A DNA stretch of 64,000 nt, from positions 4,486,439 through 4,550,438 of the forward strand of contig NZ_CP007595.1 in assembly GCF_000785535.1 (NCBI RefSeq). The letters are read 5' to 3'. A program made the position numbers and the translations under genes. Shown piece by piece: positions 19,793-30,197 of the stretch (position 1 is the first letter of the stretch; every line of letters starts with the position of its first letter). The stretch is from Arthrobacter sp. PAMC 25486. GTDB lineage: Bacteria; Actinomycetota; Actinomycetes; Actinomycetales; Micrococcaceae. The notes beneath the pieces are model-generated. The model was not told the origin of the DNA. It made no database searches and was given only the letters and a program-made list of their open reading frames with translations.

Positions 19793-20278
19793 GCGCCTGC
19801 GAACCCGGAACCGGACTCGGCACGGCCGCCGTCGTCATCGCCTCCACCCGTGCGGCAATCGGCGTTTACGAGGATAAAACCGGGCCCATCATCGTTGACT
19901 GGCTCAACGAGCACGGCTTTGACGCCATGGCACCGGTGGTGGTCCCCGACGGTGCCCCGGTGGGAGCGGCGCTGCGGGCCGTGCTCACGCAACATCCCGC
20001 CGTCGTCATTACCAGCGGCGGAACAGGGCTCAGCCCCACCGACGAAACACCCGAGATGACCCTGCCCCTGCTGGACCGGAGCATCCCGGGCATCATGGAG
20101 GCGATCCGCGCTGCCGGGCTGGCCAAAACACCCATGGCGGCGCTCAGTCGCGGCCATGCCGGGCTGGCCGGGTCAACCGTCATTGTGAATTTGCCCGGCT
20201 CACCGTCCGGCGTCATGGATGGGCTGGCCGTGCTGGACCCCATCATCATTCATCTTTGCGAACAGGTGGCGGGCTCCC

Positions 20279-20289
<11 letters not shown>
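19789..20289 (+). CDS. mog: MogA/MoaB family molybdopterin adenylyltransferase
   Basis: Adenylylates molybdopterin before MoeA loads molybdenum. The 166-residue MoCF fold shows [27 protein letters not shown] and [20 protein letters not shown]. MogA and MoaB are hard to tell apart from sequence; with moeA present the adenylyltransferase role is likely. The start overlaps moaC as ATGA and the 3' end overlaps moaE by 11 nt. Confidence 0.92.
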
Positions 20290-21582
<1,293 letters not shown>

Positions 21583-21586
21583 GGAC

Positions 21587-22078
21587 GTGGCCAATCAGGC
21601 GGAAACCGCTACGAAAGCTGCACGAATGAAAATCACCAAGACAAAGGTTTGGGTGGGGCTGATCGCCCTGCTGCTTGTGTTTTACCTGGTGGTCATGCTC
21701 CAGCGCGCCGTGTTGCTGGTGGGCGACTCCGATTGGATCGCCAAGCTCATGGGTGTCGCGTACCTGGTCATCCCGTTTGTCGCCGCTTGGGCGCTTGTCA
21801 GCGAGATCTTGTTTGGTGCCCGCACCGAGTCGATGGCGAAGGTCCTTGACGCCGAAGGCGGACTGCCCGAGGATAACCTGCCACGCACGCCGGGCGGACG
21901 TATCGTCCGCGCGGCCGCGGACGCGGAATTTGAAAAATACAAGGTCGAAGCCGAAGCTGCTCCGGATGATTGGCGGTCCTGGTTCCGGCTCTCCTGCGCC
22001 TACGACGCCGCCGGGGACCGCAAGCGTGCCCGCAAGGCCATGCGCGACGCGATCGCCCTCTTCCGCACCACCCCCTAA
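21587..22078 (+). CDS. membrane protein with TPR-like C-terminus (Rv2772c-like)
   Basis: About 163 residues from the GTG at 21587. Two membrane helices (about residues 19-40 and 52-74; WVGLIALLLVFYLVVML and VAYLVIPFVAAWALVS) are followed by a soluble region ending in a single TPR-like helix pair, APDDWRSWFRLSCAYDAAGDRKRARKAMRDAIAL. An ATG at 21626 is an alternative start. The place right after dapB matches the M. tuberculosis membrane gene there. Function unknown; a peptidoglycan link is only positional. Confidence 0.72.
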   Translation: MANQAETATKAARMKITKTKVWVGLIALLLVFYLVVMLQRAVLLVGDSDWIAKLMGVAYLVIPFVAAWALVSEILFGARTESMAKVLDAEGGLPEDNLPRTPGGRIVRAAADAEFEKYKVEAEAAPDDWRSWFRLSCAYDAAGDRKRARKAMRDAIALFRTTP

Positions 22079-22093
22079 GCCACCCCACTACCA

Positions 22094-22162
22094 TCGAGTA
22101 CGCAGTTGTTGGACGGTGCAAGCGCTTTCCTAGCGTTTTTCGTCCAACAACTGCGTACTCGA
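22094..22162. terminator. 22-bp-arm hairpin
   Basis: Perfect arms 22094-22115 and 22141-22162 (core CGAGTACGCAGTTGTTGGAC), with a second small stem inside the 25-nt loop, followed by AATTTT. It separates the dapB unit from the hydrolase gene. Confidence 0.7.
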
Positions 22163-22183
22163 ATTTTGGAGAGTTGAGGAATC

Positions 22184-22990
22184 ATGCCCATCGCACACAA
22201 CCCGGGTGACGGCGTCGAACTAGCCTGGGACTCGGTGGGGGAGGGTGTGCCGCTGCTCCTGGTCCACGGCAGCGCCCTGAGCAAGGCCATCTGGCGCGGA
22301 TTTGGCTACACGAAGGCATTCCGGGAGCAGTTCCGGGTCATCACCATGGACCTGCGCGGGCACGGCCGCAGCGCCAAGCCCACCGCGCCCTCGGACTACG
22401 CCATGGACACCCTGGTGGCGGACGCCCTCGCCGTGCTGAATGCCGCAGACGCCCCCGCCGCGCACTACGGCGGCTATTCCGTCGGCGCCCGCATGGGCTT
22501 CTCCCTCGCCGTGGCCGCCCCGGAGCGCCTGCTCTCCTTCACCTCGCTGGGCGGCAGTTATCGGATTGCCCCGGGCAGCATTGGCCGGCTGTTCTTTCCC
22601 GAGTACGACGGCGCCCTCGGCAAAGGCGGCATGCCCGCCTTTGTCGCCGGCTGGGAAGCGCAGCTGGGCCGGCCCCTTGATGCGCAGACCCGGGCCGCCT
22701 TCCTGGCCAATGACGGTGCGGCACTGCGCGCCTACTTCACCCAAACCCAGGCCGACGCGCCCGTCTCCGAGGAAGCCCTGGCCGGCATCAGTACGCCGTC
22801 CCTGCTCATGGCAGGCACGGAGGACGTTTCCCGCTGTGAGGATTCCCGGCATGCAGCAGCACTCATGCCCCAGGCCCGTTTCATCGAATTGCCCGGCCGC
22901 AACCACGGCTCAACCCTGTTCCCGTCCGGGCCAGTGCTGGACCACTGGCTGCCGTTCCTGCACTCCATCCAGGCCGCCAACTCCCTCTAA
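22184..22990 (+). CDS. alpha/beta hydrolase
   Basis: 268-residue single-domain hydrolase. The oxyanion motif is LLVHGSAL (residues 26-33), the nucleophile elbow GGYSVGA gives Ser99, and GRNHGS near the C-terminus gives the catalytic His. No signal peptide. Substrate unknown; the sequence fits the esterase/haloperoxidase-like group. Start 22184 follows GAGGAATC. Isolated between two long hairpins. Confidence 0.85.
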   Translation: MPIAHNPGDGVELAWDSVGEGVPLLLVHGSALSKAIWRGFGYTKAFREQFRVITMDLRGHGRSAKPTAPSDYAMDTLVADALAVLNAADAPAAHYGGYSVGARMGFSLAVAAPERLLSFTSLGGSYRIAPGSIGRLFFPEYDGALGKGGMPAFVAGWEAQLGRPLDAQTRAAFLANDGAALRAYFTQTQADAPVSEEALAGISTPSLLMAGTEDVSRCEDSRHAAALMPQARFIELPGRNHGSTLFPSGPVLDHWLPFLHSIQAANSL

Positions 22991-23108
22991 GTGACCAACC
23001 CCATCTAAGCCACGAACCCGCCCTCACCTATCGGGGTGTTTTGGCGAACGCTCGCTCACCCAACGGGGTGCTCCTGGCCGACCCGCCCACCCGTCTTGGT
23101 TTTCGACA

Positions 23109-23160
23109 CCGATCCCGCTTTCGGAAGCCCAGGATCCCGGGCTTGCGAAAGCGGGATCGG
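23109..23160. terminator. 22-bp-arm hairpin before dapA
   Basis: Arms 23109-23130 and 23139-23160 pair with one mismatch around an 8-nt loop. The outer part GACACCGATCCCG / CGGGATCGG..CATTTT matches the hairpin at 3911, so both belong to one family. Confidence 0.65.
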
Positions 23161-23257
23161 AGCCATTTTGCCGGAAGCCGGTGAGAGAGCGTTGGCAGGG
23201 GGTGGGTCACTGCCCGGGTGCAGCGACTGAACCTTCCACGGCCCGGCTATGGACACG

Positions 23258-23288
23258 TTGTAAGAAAACCCCCAGTAGCGGGTAACGT
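23258..23288 (+). promoter_or_regulatory. leaderless dapA promoter
   Basis: TAACGT (23283-23288) ends 7 nt before the dapA ATG at 23296. TTGTAA at 23258-23263 is a possible -35 with a long 19-nt spacer. Confidence 0.6.
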
Positions 23289-23295
23289 TTTACCC

Positions 23296-24201
23296 ATGTC
23301 TGCCATTGAAATCTCCCCCCGCCCCTTCGGAACCTTGGTGCCCGCTATGGTCACCCCCTTCACCGCCAGCGGTGAAGTGGACTACAAGGCTGCCGGGGAA
23401 CTGGCCAACAAGCTGGTCGACGACGGTTGCGACGGCATCCTTGTCACCGGCACCACGGGCGAAACCTCCACCCTGACGGACGAGGAGAACCTGGGCATGT
23501 TCCAGGCTGTCATCGATGCTGTGGGCGGCCGCGCCTGCGTGATCGCCGGCACCGGAACCAATGACACCCGCCACTCCATCAGCCTGTCCCAGCGTGCGGC
23601 GAAGCTGGCCATCGACGGCCTGCTCATCGTCACCCCGTATTACAACAAGCCCAGCCAGGCCGGCATCCAGGCCCACTTTGAGGCCATCGCCGGCGCCACC
23701 GAGCTGCCCGTGATGATCTATGACATTCCCGGCCGTGCCGGTGTCCCCATCACCACCGAAACCATCATCAAGCTGGCGGACCACCCGCGCATCACCGCGC
23801 TGAAGGACGCCAAGGCCGATTTCAGCGAAACCACCCGTGTCCTGGCCAACACCGACCTCGATGTTTACTCGGGCGACGACGGATTGACGCTGCCGCTGAT
23901 GGCCGCGGGCGCCGTCGGACTGGTCAGTGTGAGCGCCCATGTGGCGGCAAAACAGTTCCGCGCGCTCATTGACGCCGCCGCAGCGGGGGACTTCACCACG
24001 GCCCGCCGCATCCACTTTGAGCTGGACCCTGTCATCCGGGCCACCATGGGACACGTGCAGGGCGCCGTGGCCGTCAAACAAATTCTCAAGTGGCAGGGAA
24101 TCCTGTCCAACTCGGTTGTCCGGCTGCCTCTCGTGGAGCCCGGCGAGGCCGAGATCGCGCTGATCAAAGCTGACCTTGCGGAAGCTGGAATGGAAGTGTA
24201 A
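23296..24201 (+). CDS. dapA: 4-hydroxy-tetrahydrodipicolinate synthase
   Basis: Condenses pyruvate with aspartate semialdehyde, the first step of the lysine branch. The 301 residues include TGTTGETSTLT, VTPYYNKPSQAG, VMIYDIPGRAGV with the catalytic Tyr, and ITALKDAKAD with the Schiff-base Lys170. The ATG at 23296 is supported by the -10 box 7 nt upstream; the frame extends further up but without a homologous N-terminus. rnj starts 2 nt after the stop, so they are probably one transcript. Confidence 0.97.
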   Translation: MSAIEISPRPFGTLVPAMVTPFTASGEVDYKAAGELANKLVDDGCDGILVTGTTGETSTLTDEENLGMFQAVIDAVGGRACVIAGTGTNDTRHSISLSQRAAKLAIDGLLIVTPYYNKPSQAGIQAHFEAIAGATELPVMIYDIPGRAGVPITTETIIKLADHPRITALKDAKADFSETTRVLANTDLDVYSGDDGLTLPLMAAGAVGLVSVSAHVAAKQFRALIDAAAAGDFTTARRIHFELDPVIRATMGHVQGAVAVKQILKWQGILSNSVVRLPLVEPGEAEIALIKADLAEAGMEV

Positions 24202-24203
24202 CC

Positions 24204-25895
24204 ATGACCCAAATGACTGAACCAGGGCTAAGGACCCCGCCGCCGCTCGCCAAGGGCACCCTGCGGATCGTCCCCCTGGGTGGCATTGGTGAAATTGGCC
24301 GCAACATGACCGTCTTTGAAATGGACGGCAAGCTGCTCATCGTTGACTGTGGTGTCCTGTTCCCCGAGGAAGACCAGCCCGGCGTGGACGTGATTCTGCC
24401 CGACTTCTCCTACATCAAAGACCGTCTCGACGACGTAGTGGGTGTCGTACTCACGCACGGCCACGAGGACCATATCGGCGCCGTGCCGTACCTGCTGCGC
24501 CTGCGCAACGACATCCCCCTGATCGGGTCCCAGCTGACGCTTGCCTTGATTGAGGCGAAGCTGATGGAGCACCGCATCAAGCCCTACACGCTCACGGTCA
24601 AGGAAGAGCAAGTTGAGGCGCTGGGCCCGTTCCAGTGCGAATTCATTGCCGTCAACCACTCGATCCCCGATGCGCTGGCCGTGTTCATCCGCACCGCTGG
24701 CGGCTCCGTGCTGCACACCGGCGACTTCAAAATGGACCAGCTCCCGCTGGACGGGCGCATCACCGACCTGCGCCACTTTGCCCGCCTGGGCGAGGAAGGC
24801 GTTGACCTGTTCCTGGTCGACTCCACCAATGCAGACGTCCCCGGCTTCACCACGAGCGAGGCCGAGATCGGGCCCACCCTTGAAGCGTTGTTTGGCAAGG
24901 CTGACAAGCGCATCATCGTGGCCAGCTTCTCCTCGCACGTGCACCGTGTCCAGCAGGTGCTCAATGCCGCCGTCGCGCATGACCGCAAGGTCGCCTTTGT
25001 GGGCCGCTCCATGGTCCGCAACATGGGTATTGCCGAGAAGCTGGGCTACCTCCATGTGCCCGCCGACGTGCTCGTTGACCTGAGAAACGTTGAGAACCTG
25101 CCGGATGACAAGATTGTCCTCATGTCCACCGGGTCCCAGGGCGAGCCCATGGCCGCGCTGTCCCGCATGGCCAACGGCGACCACAAGATCACCGTGGGCA
25201 CGGGCGACACCGTCATCCTGGCCTCCTCCCTGATCCCCGGCAACGAAAACGCCGTTTTCCGGATCATCAACGGACTGCTGAAGCTCGGCGCCGACGTCAT
25301 CCACAAGGGCACCGCCAAGGTGCACGTCTCGGGCCATGCCGCCGCCGGCGAGCTGCTGTACTGCTACAACATCCTGACGCCAAAGAACGTCATGCCCGTC
25401 CACGGCGAGACCCGCCACCTGATCGCCAACGCGAACATTGCCATCTCCTCCGGCGTGCCGGCGGAAAACGTGCTGCTCACCGACGACGGCTCCGTCATCG
25501 ACTTGGTGGACGGCGTGGCGTCCATTGTTGGCCAGGTTGAATGTGGCTTCGTTTATGTGGACGGACACAGCGTTGGCGAGATCACCGACGCCGACCTGAA
25601 GGACCGCCGTGTCCTGGGCGACGAGGGTTTCATCTCCATCATCACGGTGGTGAACCGGGCCACCGGCAAGATCGTTTCCGGCCCCGACATCCACGCCCGC
25701 GGTGTTGCCGAGGATGATTCCGTCTTTGATGAGATCAAGCCCAAGATCGCCGCAGCCCTTGAGGAAGCCGTCATGGCCAGCACCGACCACACCGTGCATC
25801 AGCTCCAGCAGGTGGTGCGCCGTGTGATCGGCACCTGGGTCAACCGCAAGCTGCGCCGCCGCCCCATGATCATCCCGGTGGTCCTGGAAGCGTAG
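24204..25895 (+). CDS. rnj: ribonuclease J
   Basis: Metallo-beta-lactamase/beta-CASP nuclease with 5'-3' exo- and endonuclease activity in RNA maturation and decay. In 563 residues: GGIGEIGRN, the zinc motif THGHEDHIG (His85-His90), HTGDFKMD, the beta-CASP region with ASFSSHVHRVQQ and MSTGSQGEPMAALSRMA, and HVSGHAAAGEL. The C-terminal domain is present. It follows dapA directly, an actinobacterial arrangement, and is followed by a long hairpin. Confidence 0.97.
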   Translation: MTQMTEPGLRTPPPLAKGTLRIVPLGGIGEIGRNMTVFEMDGKLLIVDCGVLFPEEDQPGVDVILPDFSYIKDRLDDVVGVVLTHGHEDHIGAVPYLLRLRNDIPLIGSQLTLALIEAKLMEHRIKPYTLTVKEEQVEALGPFQCEFIAVNHSIPDALAVFIRTAGGSVLHTGDFKMDQLPLDGRITDLRHFARLGEEGVDLFLVDSTNADVPGFTTSEAEIGPTLEALFGKADKRIIVASFSSHVHRVQQVLNAAVAHDRKVAFVGRSMVRNMGIAEKLGYLHVPADVLVDLRNVENLPDDKIVLMSTGSQGEPMAALSRMANGDHKITVGTGDTVILASSLIPGNENAVFRIINGLLKLGADVIHKGTAKVHVSGHAAAGELLYCYNILTPKNVMPVHGETRHLIANANIAISSGVPAENVLLTDDGSVIDLVDGVASIVGQVECGFVYVDGHSVGEITDADLKDRRVLGDEGFISIITVVNRATGKIVSGPDIHARGVAEDDSVFDEIKPKIAAALEEAVMASTDHTVHQLQQVVRRVIGTWVNRKLRRRPMIIPVVLEA

Positions 25896-25916
25896 TCCCG
25901 GAGCCCGACGCACTCG

Positions 25917-26003
25917 AAAAATGCCGCACTTTGTGAAAAATGCCGCATTTTGCCGGAATTGCCATGGATCAAACTATGGCAATTCCGGCAAAGTGCGGCA
26001 TTT
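25917..26003. terminator. 28-bp-arm hairpin with a duplicated left arm
   Basis: Arms 25938-25965 and 25976-26003 pair with one mismatch. A second partial left arm (AAATGCCGCACTTTG within 25917-25935) pairs perfectly with the outer part of the same right arm, so two foldings compete. The AAAAATGCCGC core is shared with the hairpin at 14032. It separates rnj from ftsK. Confidence 0.65.
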
Positions 26004-26099
26004 GTGCAGCGGTTTCGCAACAGCGCGCCCAGCTCACCCTGTGCCCTCCACCACGTGCCGTTCAGGGCCCAAATTCGGCATATGTTTGGCGCAGGAAGG

Positions 26100-26105
26100 T
26101 ACCGT
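26100..26105 (+). promoter_or_regulatory. leaderless -10 of ftsK
   Basis: TACCGT, 6 nt before the ftsK ATG at 26112. GGAAGG at 26094-26099 is the only ribosome-binding-like sequence and is rather far from the ATG. Confidence 0.5.
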
Positions 26106-26111
26106 AGAACC

Positions 26112-29009
26112 ATGGCGACTCGTTCTTCCCCCGCCCGTTCCTCCGCCGGTCAAAAGGGTGGCGCTTCGTCGCGCACCCCCAAGACCACGAAGACACCGGC
26201 GCCCCGCAGCAAATCTTCCGCAACCCCACCGGAGGCCCACTTGGTGTGGCCGCTGCGCCTGGTCGTCGGATTATGGCAGGGTTTGGGCCACCTGATTGGT
26301 GGCGCCATCCGCCGCATGGGCACCGACAAATCGGACATGCCGCACGAGGAACGCCGCGACGGCGCGGGACTGCTGTTCATCATCCTGGCCGTCGGCATCG
26401 CCACCTTTGAATGGTGGGGCCTGGGCGGGCCCGTCGCCACTGTCGTCCAATCCGTTTTCCAGGGCACCTTCGGCTGGTTTGCCGCCATGCTCCCGCCGAT
26501 GTTCCTGATTTTCTCCGTCCTCGTGTTCAGGCAGCCAAGCAACATGTCCACGAACAACCGCGTGGCCCTGGGCTTCTCCATCGCGACCCTCGCCGGCTGC
26601 GCCATCGCCCATGTGGCAGGCGGCAACCCCAACATCGCCGACGGCTTCGACGGCATCAGCGCCGCGGGCGGCATGGTGGGGGTGGTGGCAGGCGGCAGCG
26701 TCGCCAGCCTGAGCCCGCTCTTCGCCATCATCTTGTACTCAATAGTCGCCTTCGCCAGTCTGCTGGTCCTGAGCAACACCCCCGTGCGCCACATCCCCGG
26801 ACGCCTGCGCGGCATTTACGAGCTGCTCATGGGCACCGAGCCCGCCCAGGGGAACACCGCCGACGGCCACGACCAGAGCTACCTCTACGACCATGAGGAC
26901 GCGCCCAAGAAGCCGCGCAGCCTGCGTGCCCGGGCGAAAGCGGCCCGCGAGGCGGACGCTGAGGATGCGGGGCTGGCCATCACCGAAGCCTTCGCCACCC
27001 CCCTCATTGGCGAGGACGACGGCGGCACCCAGGATCCGGCGTCGAACTCGCCTTCCGTGCGGCCCGGAGTGCGCCGGCCCACCCGCGACGAGTTGGCCGC
27101 GGACAAGATCAAGGCCCGGCAGGGACTGCCCACCGCCAGCGACGTTTACGATCTCCAGGCGCCCGACGGCGAACCCGTCACCGAGGCGATCGGCGTGGTC
27201 GCCGCCGCGCACCCCTCCAGCGTGTTCACTGCGGACTCCGCCGCAACCCAGGCACTCCCGGCCCCGCCGGCCATGCCGCCCACACCCATCCCGGCCCGCT
27301 CGGAACAACTCCAGCTCTCCGGCGATGTCACCTACACGCTGCCCGATTCCGAGTTCCTGCCGGCAGGACCTCCCGGCAAGGACGCGACGGAAGCCAATGA
27401 CTCGGTGGTTGCGGCCCTCACCGACACCATGCAGCAGTTCAACGTCGACGCCCAGGTGACAGGATTCAGCCGCGGCCCCACCGTGACACGCTACGAAATT
27501 GAACTGTCCCCGGGCACCAAGGTGGAGCGCGTCACCGCGCTGAGCAAGAACATCTCCTACGCCGTGGCCTCCTCGGATGTGCGCATCCTGAGCCCCATCC
27601 CCGGCAAGAGCGCCATTGGCATCGAGATCCCCAATGCCGACAAGGAAATCGTGGTGCTCGGCGACGTGCTGCGCTCCGCCAACGCCCGCCGCACCGAACA
27701 CCCCATGGTCATGGGCGTGGGCAAAGACGTTGAGGGCGGGTTCGTCGTCGCCAACCTGGCAAAGATGCCCCACCTGCTTGTGGCCGGTGCCACCGGTGCC
27801 GGCAAGTCGTCCTTCGTGAACTCCATGATCGTCTCGATCCTCATGCGTGCCACACCGGATGAGGTGCGCATGGTCATGGTTGACCCGAAGCGGGTGGAAT
27901 TGACCGCCTACGAGGGCGTGCCGCACCTGATCACCCCCATCATCACCAACCCGAAGAAGGCCGCCGAGGCACTGCAATGGGTGGTGCGGGAAATGGACAC
28001 CCGCTACGACGACCTCGCCAACTTTGGCTTCAAGCACATCGACGAGTTCAACAAGGCCGTCAAGGCCGGCAGCGTGCACCCGCCGGCCGGCTCCAAGCGC
28101 ATCATGCGGCCGTACCCGTACCTTCTGGTGATTGTGGACGAACTCGCCGACCTCATGATGGTGGCCCCGCGCGACGTGGAAGATTCCATCGTGCGCATCA
28201 CCCAGCTGGCCCGCGCCGCCGGCATCCACCTGGTCCTGGCCACCCAGCGTCCGTCCGTGGACGTGGTCACGGGCCTGATCAAGGCCAACGTGCCCTCCCG
28301 CATGGCCTTCGCCACCTCCTCCGTGACCGACTCCCGCGTGGTACTCGACCAGCCCGGCGCCGAGAAGCTCCTGGGCCAGGGTGACGCCTTGTTCCTGCCC
28401 ATGGGCAAGTCCAAGCCGGTCCGTGTCCAGGGCGCCTGGGTAACGGAGGCTGAAATCAAGGCCGTCGTCGACCATGTCAAGGGACAGCTCAAGGCCACCT
28501 ACCGAGACGACGTTGCCGTCGAGGCGCCCAAGAAGGTCATCGAGGACGACATCGGAGACGACATGGACCTGCTGCTGCAGGCCACCGAGCTCGTCGTGAC
28601 CACACAGTTCGGTTCCACCTCCATGCTCCAGCGCAAGCTGCGCGTGGGCTTCGCCAAGGCGGGCCGGCTCATGGACCTGCTGGAATCCCGCGGCGTCGTG
28701 GGACCCTCTGAAGGATCCAAGGCCCGCGACGTCATGGTCAAGCCTGACGACCTCGCCGAAACCCTCGCCGCCATCCGCGGTGACGGACCTGTGGGTGGGG
28801 GATCCGGCGTCGAACCTTCATCCGTTACACCGGCACCTGCCGTTGACCCCATGACAGCGGCGCTGGCCGAGAACGCCAACGCCAACCACGGTTGGGGCGG
28901 GGACCTGGTGGCCGATGACCTGGCCAACCGTCCGCAGGCAGTGGAGTACAACGACGGCGACGACGACGATGAGGGTGGCGAGGACGCATGGTCGTTGACG
29001 GGACGATAG
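26112..29009 (+). CDS. ftsK: DNA translocase FtsK
   Basis: Septum-anchored motor that moves chromosome ends during division. The 965-residue protein has a basic N-terminus, about four membrane helices (residues ~35-240), a variable Ala/Pro-rich linker, then the RecA-like motor with Walker A VAGATGAGKSS (about 556) and Walker B YLLVIVDELADLMM (about 673), and a C-terminal gamma winged-helix domain (QFGSTSMLQRKLRVGFAKAGRLMDLLE). It ends with a short acidic tail. The ATG at 26112 is chosen on the -10 box and the basic N-terminus. Confidence 0.97.
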   Translation: MATRSSPARSSAGQKGGASSRTPKTTKTPAPRSKSSATPPEAHLVWPLRLVVGLWQGLGHLIGGAIRRMGTDKSDMPHEERRDGAGLLFIILAVGIATFEWWGLGGPVATVVQSVFQGTFGWFAAMLPPMFLIFSVLVFRQPSNMSTNNRVALGFSIATLAGCAIAHVAGGNPNIADGFDGISAAGGMVGVVAGGSVASLSPLFAIILYSIVAFASLLVLSNTPVRHIPGRLRGIYELLMGTEPAQGNTADGHDQSYLYDHEDAPKKPRSLRARAKAAREADAEDAGLAITEAFATPLIGEDDGGTQDPASNSPSVRPGVRRPTRDELAADKIKARQGLPTASDVYDLQAPDGEPVTEAIGVVAAAHPSSVFTADSAATQALPAPPAMPPTPIPARSEQLQLSGDVTYTLPDSEFLPAGPPGKDATEANDSVVAALTDTMQQFNVDAQVTGFSRGPTVTRYEIELSPGTKVERVTALSKNISYAVASSDVRILSPIPGKSAIGIEIPNADKEIVVLGDVLRSANARRTEHPMVMGVGKDVEGGFVVANLAKMPHLLVAGATGAGKSSFVNSMIVSILMRATPDEVRMVMVDPKRVELTAYEGVPHLITPIITNPKKAAEALQWVVREMDTRYDDLANFGFKHIDEFNKAVKAGSVHPPAGSKRIMRPYPYLLVIVDELADLMMVAPRDVEDSIVRITQLARAAGIHLVLATQRPSVDVVTGLIKANVPSRMAFATSSVTDSRVVLDQPGAEKLLGQGDALFLPMGKSKPVRVQGAWVTEAEIKAVVDHVKGQLKATYRDDVAVEAPKKVIEDDIGDDMDLLLQATELVVTTQFGSTSMLQRKLRVGFAKAGRLMDLLESRGVVGPSEGSKARDVMVKPDDLAETLAAIRGDGPVGGGSGVEPSSVTPAPAVDPMTAALAENANANHGWGGDLVADDLANRPQAVEYNDGDDDDEGGEDAWSLTGR

Positions 29010-29052
29010 TGGGCGGGCCGGCACGCAATGCCGCCGCCAGCCATTTTGCCGA

Positions 29053-29058
29053 TAGCCT
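29053..29058 (+). promoter_or_regulatory. leaderless -10 of pgsA
   Basis: TAGCCT, 6 nt before the GTG at 29065; no ribosome binding site is present in the gap. Confidence 0.55.
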
Positions 29059-29064
29059 TGCACT

Positions 29065-29655
29065 GTGACTGAACCGGTGGCGCCACGCCCTTCAAACTGG
29101 AACCTGCCCAACGCACTGACGCTTTTGCGGATTGTGCTGGTGCCGTTCTTCGTCTGGGCCTTCGTGGCCGACGACGGCGCTTACGGTGCGCTGCGCTGGC
29201 TGGCCGTGGTCCTCTTTGTCGTGGCCATTTATACTGACAAGCTCGACGGTGACATCGCCCGCGCGCGCGGCCTCATCACCAGTTTTGGCAAGATTGCCGA
29301 CCCGATCGCCGACAAGCTGCTGATCGGCTCCGCCTTGATCATGCTCTCGGCGGTGGGGGAGCTGTGGTGGTGGGTCACCATCGTCATGCTCGTGCGTGAA
29401 GTGGGGATCACCCTGCTGCGATTTGTCGTCATCCGCTACGGCGTCATGGCGGCGTCCAAGGGCGGCAAGCTGAAGACGGTGCTGCAGACGCTGGCGATCT
29501 TTGTCTATCTGCTGCCCGTCACCCCAGCTATTTCATGGCTCTCGGTCGTGGCGCTGGTCATCATGCTCATTGCCCTGGCCGTCACGGTTGTGACGGGTGG
29601 GGATTACCTCGTGAAGGCCTGGCAATTGCGCACTGCCGGCCGGGCGCGGAGGTAA
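29065..29655 (+). CDS. pgsA: CDP-diacylglycerol-glycerol-3-phosphate 3-phosphatidyltransferase
   Basis: Membrane enzyme that makes phosphatidylglycerol phosphate. The 196 residues have four to five helices and the CDP-alcohol phosphotransferase signature in DKLDGDIARA..GKIADPIADKL (DG..AR..G..D..D). The N-terminal WNLPNALTLLRIVLVPFF is typical of PgsA. The CDP-alcohol acceptor cannot be proven by sequence, but the position between ftsK and cinA is that of pgsA3-type genes in actinobacteria. cinA follows 3 nt later. Confidence 0.9.
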   Translation: MTEPVAPRPSNWNLPNALTLLRIVLVPFFVWAFVADDGAYGALRWLAVVLFVVAIYTDKLDGDIARARGLITSFGKIADPIADKLLIGSALIMLSAVGELWWWVTIVMLVREVGITLLRFVVIRYGVMAASKGGKLKTVLQTLAIFVYLLPVTPAISWLSVVALVIMLIALAVTVVTGGDYLVKAWQLRTAGRARR

Positions 29656-29658
29656 GCG

Positions 29659-30147
29659 GTGCTGACGGGCCTTGCTGAACTTGTCACCGCAGCGGTCGCT
29701 GCCAACATCACCGTGGCAACTGCCGAGTCGCTGACCGGCGGTATGGTCGCGGCAACGATTGTCCAGGTGCCCGGCTCCTCGGCCATGTTGCAGGGCGGTG
29801 TCATCGCCTACCAAAATGAGCTCAAGGAACGGCTGTTGGGCGTGTCGTCCGAATTGTTACGGGACAAGGGAGCGGTGGATCCTGACGTTGCCTGCGCCAT
29901 GGCGTTGGGTGTGTGCGCGGCTGCCGGGGCCAGGGTCGGCATCTCAACAACTGGCGTGGCCGGACCGGAACCGCACCAGGGCAAGGACGTCGGGCACGTA
30001 TATATAGGAGTGGCCTTCGACGGGGAGGTGCAGTCCTATGAATACCACTTTGCCGGCGACCGGGAAACGATCAGGGTGGCGGCCACACAGGAAGCCATTT
30101 CGCTGCTTGAACAGGTTGTTAAAGCTGCCGGGGAACAAAAGTTGTGA
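29659..30147 (+). CDS. cinA: CinA C-terminal domain protein (nicotinamide-nucleotide amidase)
   Basis: 162 residues, only the CinA C-terminal domain: VATAESLTGGMVAATIVQVPGSS, GGVIAYQNELKERLLGV, GISTTGVAGPE and GHVYIGVA. Such stand-alone proteins (PncC type) deamidate nicotinamide mononucleotide in NAD recycling. The N-terminal MoCF-like domain of full CinA is absent. The GTG at 29659 has GGAGG at 29648-29652 inside the pgsA end. clgR follows in the same direction, as in many actinobacteria. Confidence 0.92.
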   Translation: MLTGLAELVTAAVAANITVATAESLTGGMVAATIVQVPGSSAMLQGGVIAYQNELKERLLGVSSELLRDKGAVDPDVACAMALGVCAAAGARVGISTTGVAGPEPHQGKDVGHVYIGVAFDGEVQSYEYHFAGDRETIRVAATQEAISLLEQVVKAAGEQKL

Positions 30148-30170
30148 CCAGATAGTTAGTCATAGTGAAC

Positions 30171-30197
30171 GCAAATGGTGGCCATTCGCTCTAGTAT
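30171..30197 (+). promoter_or_regulatory. possible clgR control region
   Basis: GCAAATGG (30171-30178) and CCATTCGC (30182-30189) form an imperfect palindrome just before TAGTAT (30192-30197), a -10-like box. ClgR proteins bind palindromes with GCG-type half sites, so this could be an autoregulatory site; the match is weak. Confidence 0.3.

Larger units (their letters stand above)
22991..23295. other. intergenic region between hydrolase and dapA
   Basis: 305 bp. It holds one copy of the ACGCTCGCTCA motif (23046-23058), a long hairpin (23109-23160) and the dapA promoter. No gene is seen. Confidence 0.6.

Noticed and set aside
24228..25913. 561-codon open frame antisense to rnj
   Set aside because: Codon bias of the real gene creates it; the antisense product has no domain, and rnj motifs are complete on the plus strand.
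26739..28475. 578-codon open frame antisense to ftsK
   Set aside because: His/Gly/Val-rich shadow of a high-GC gene with no start signal; ftsK Walker motifs lie opposite.
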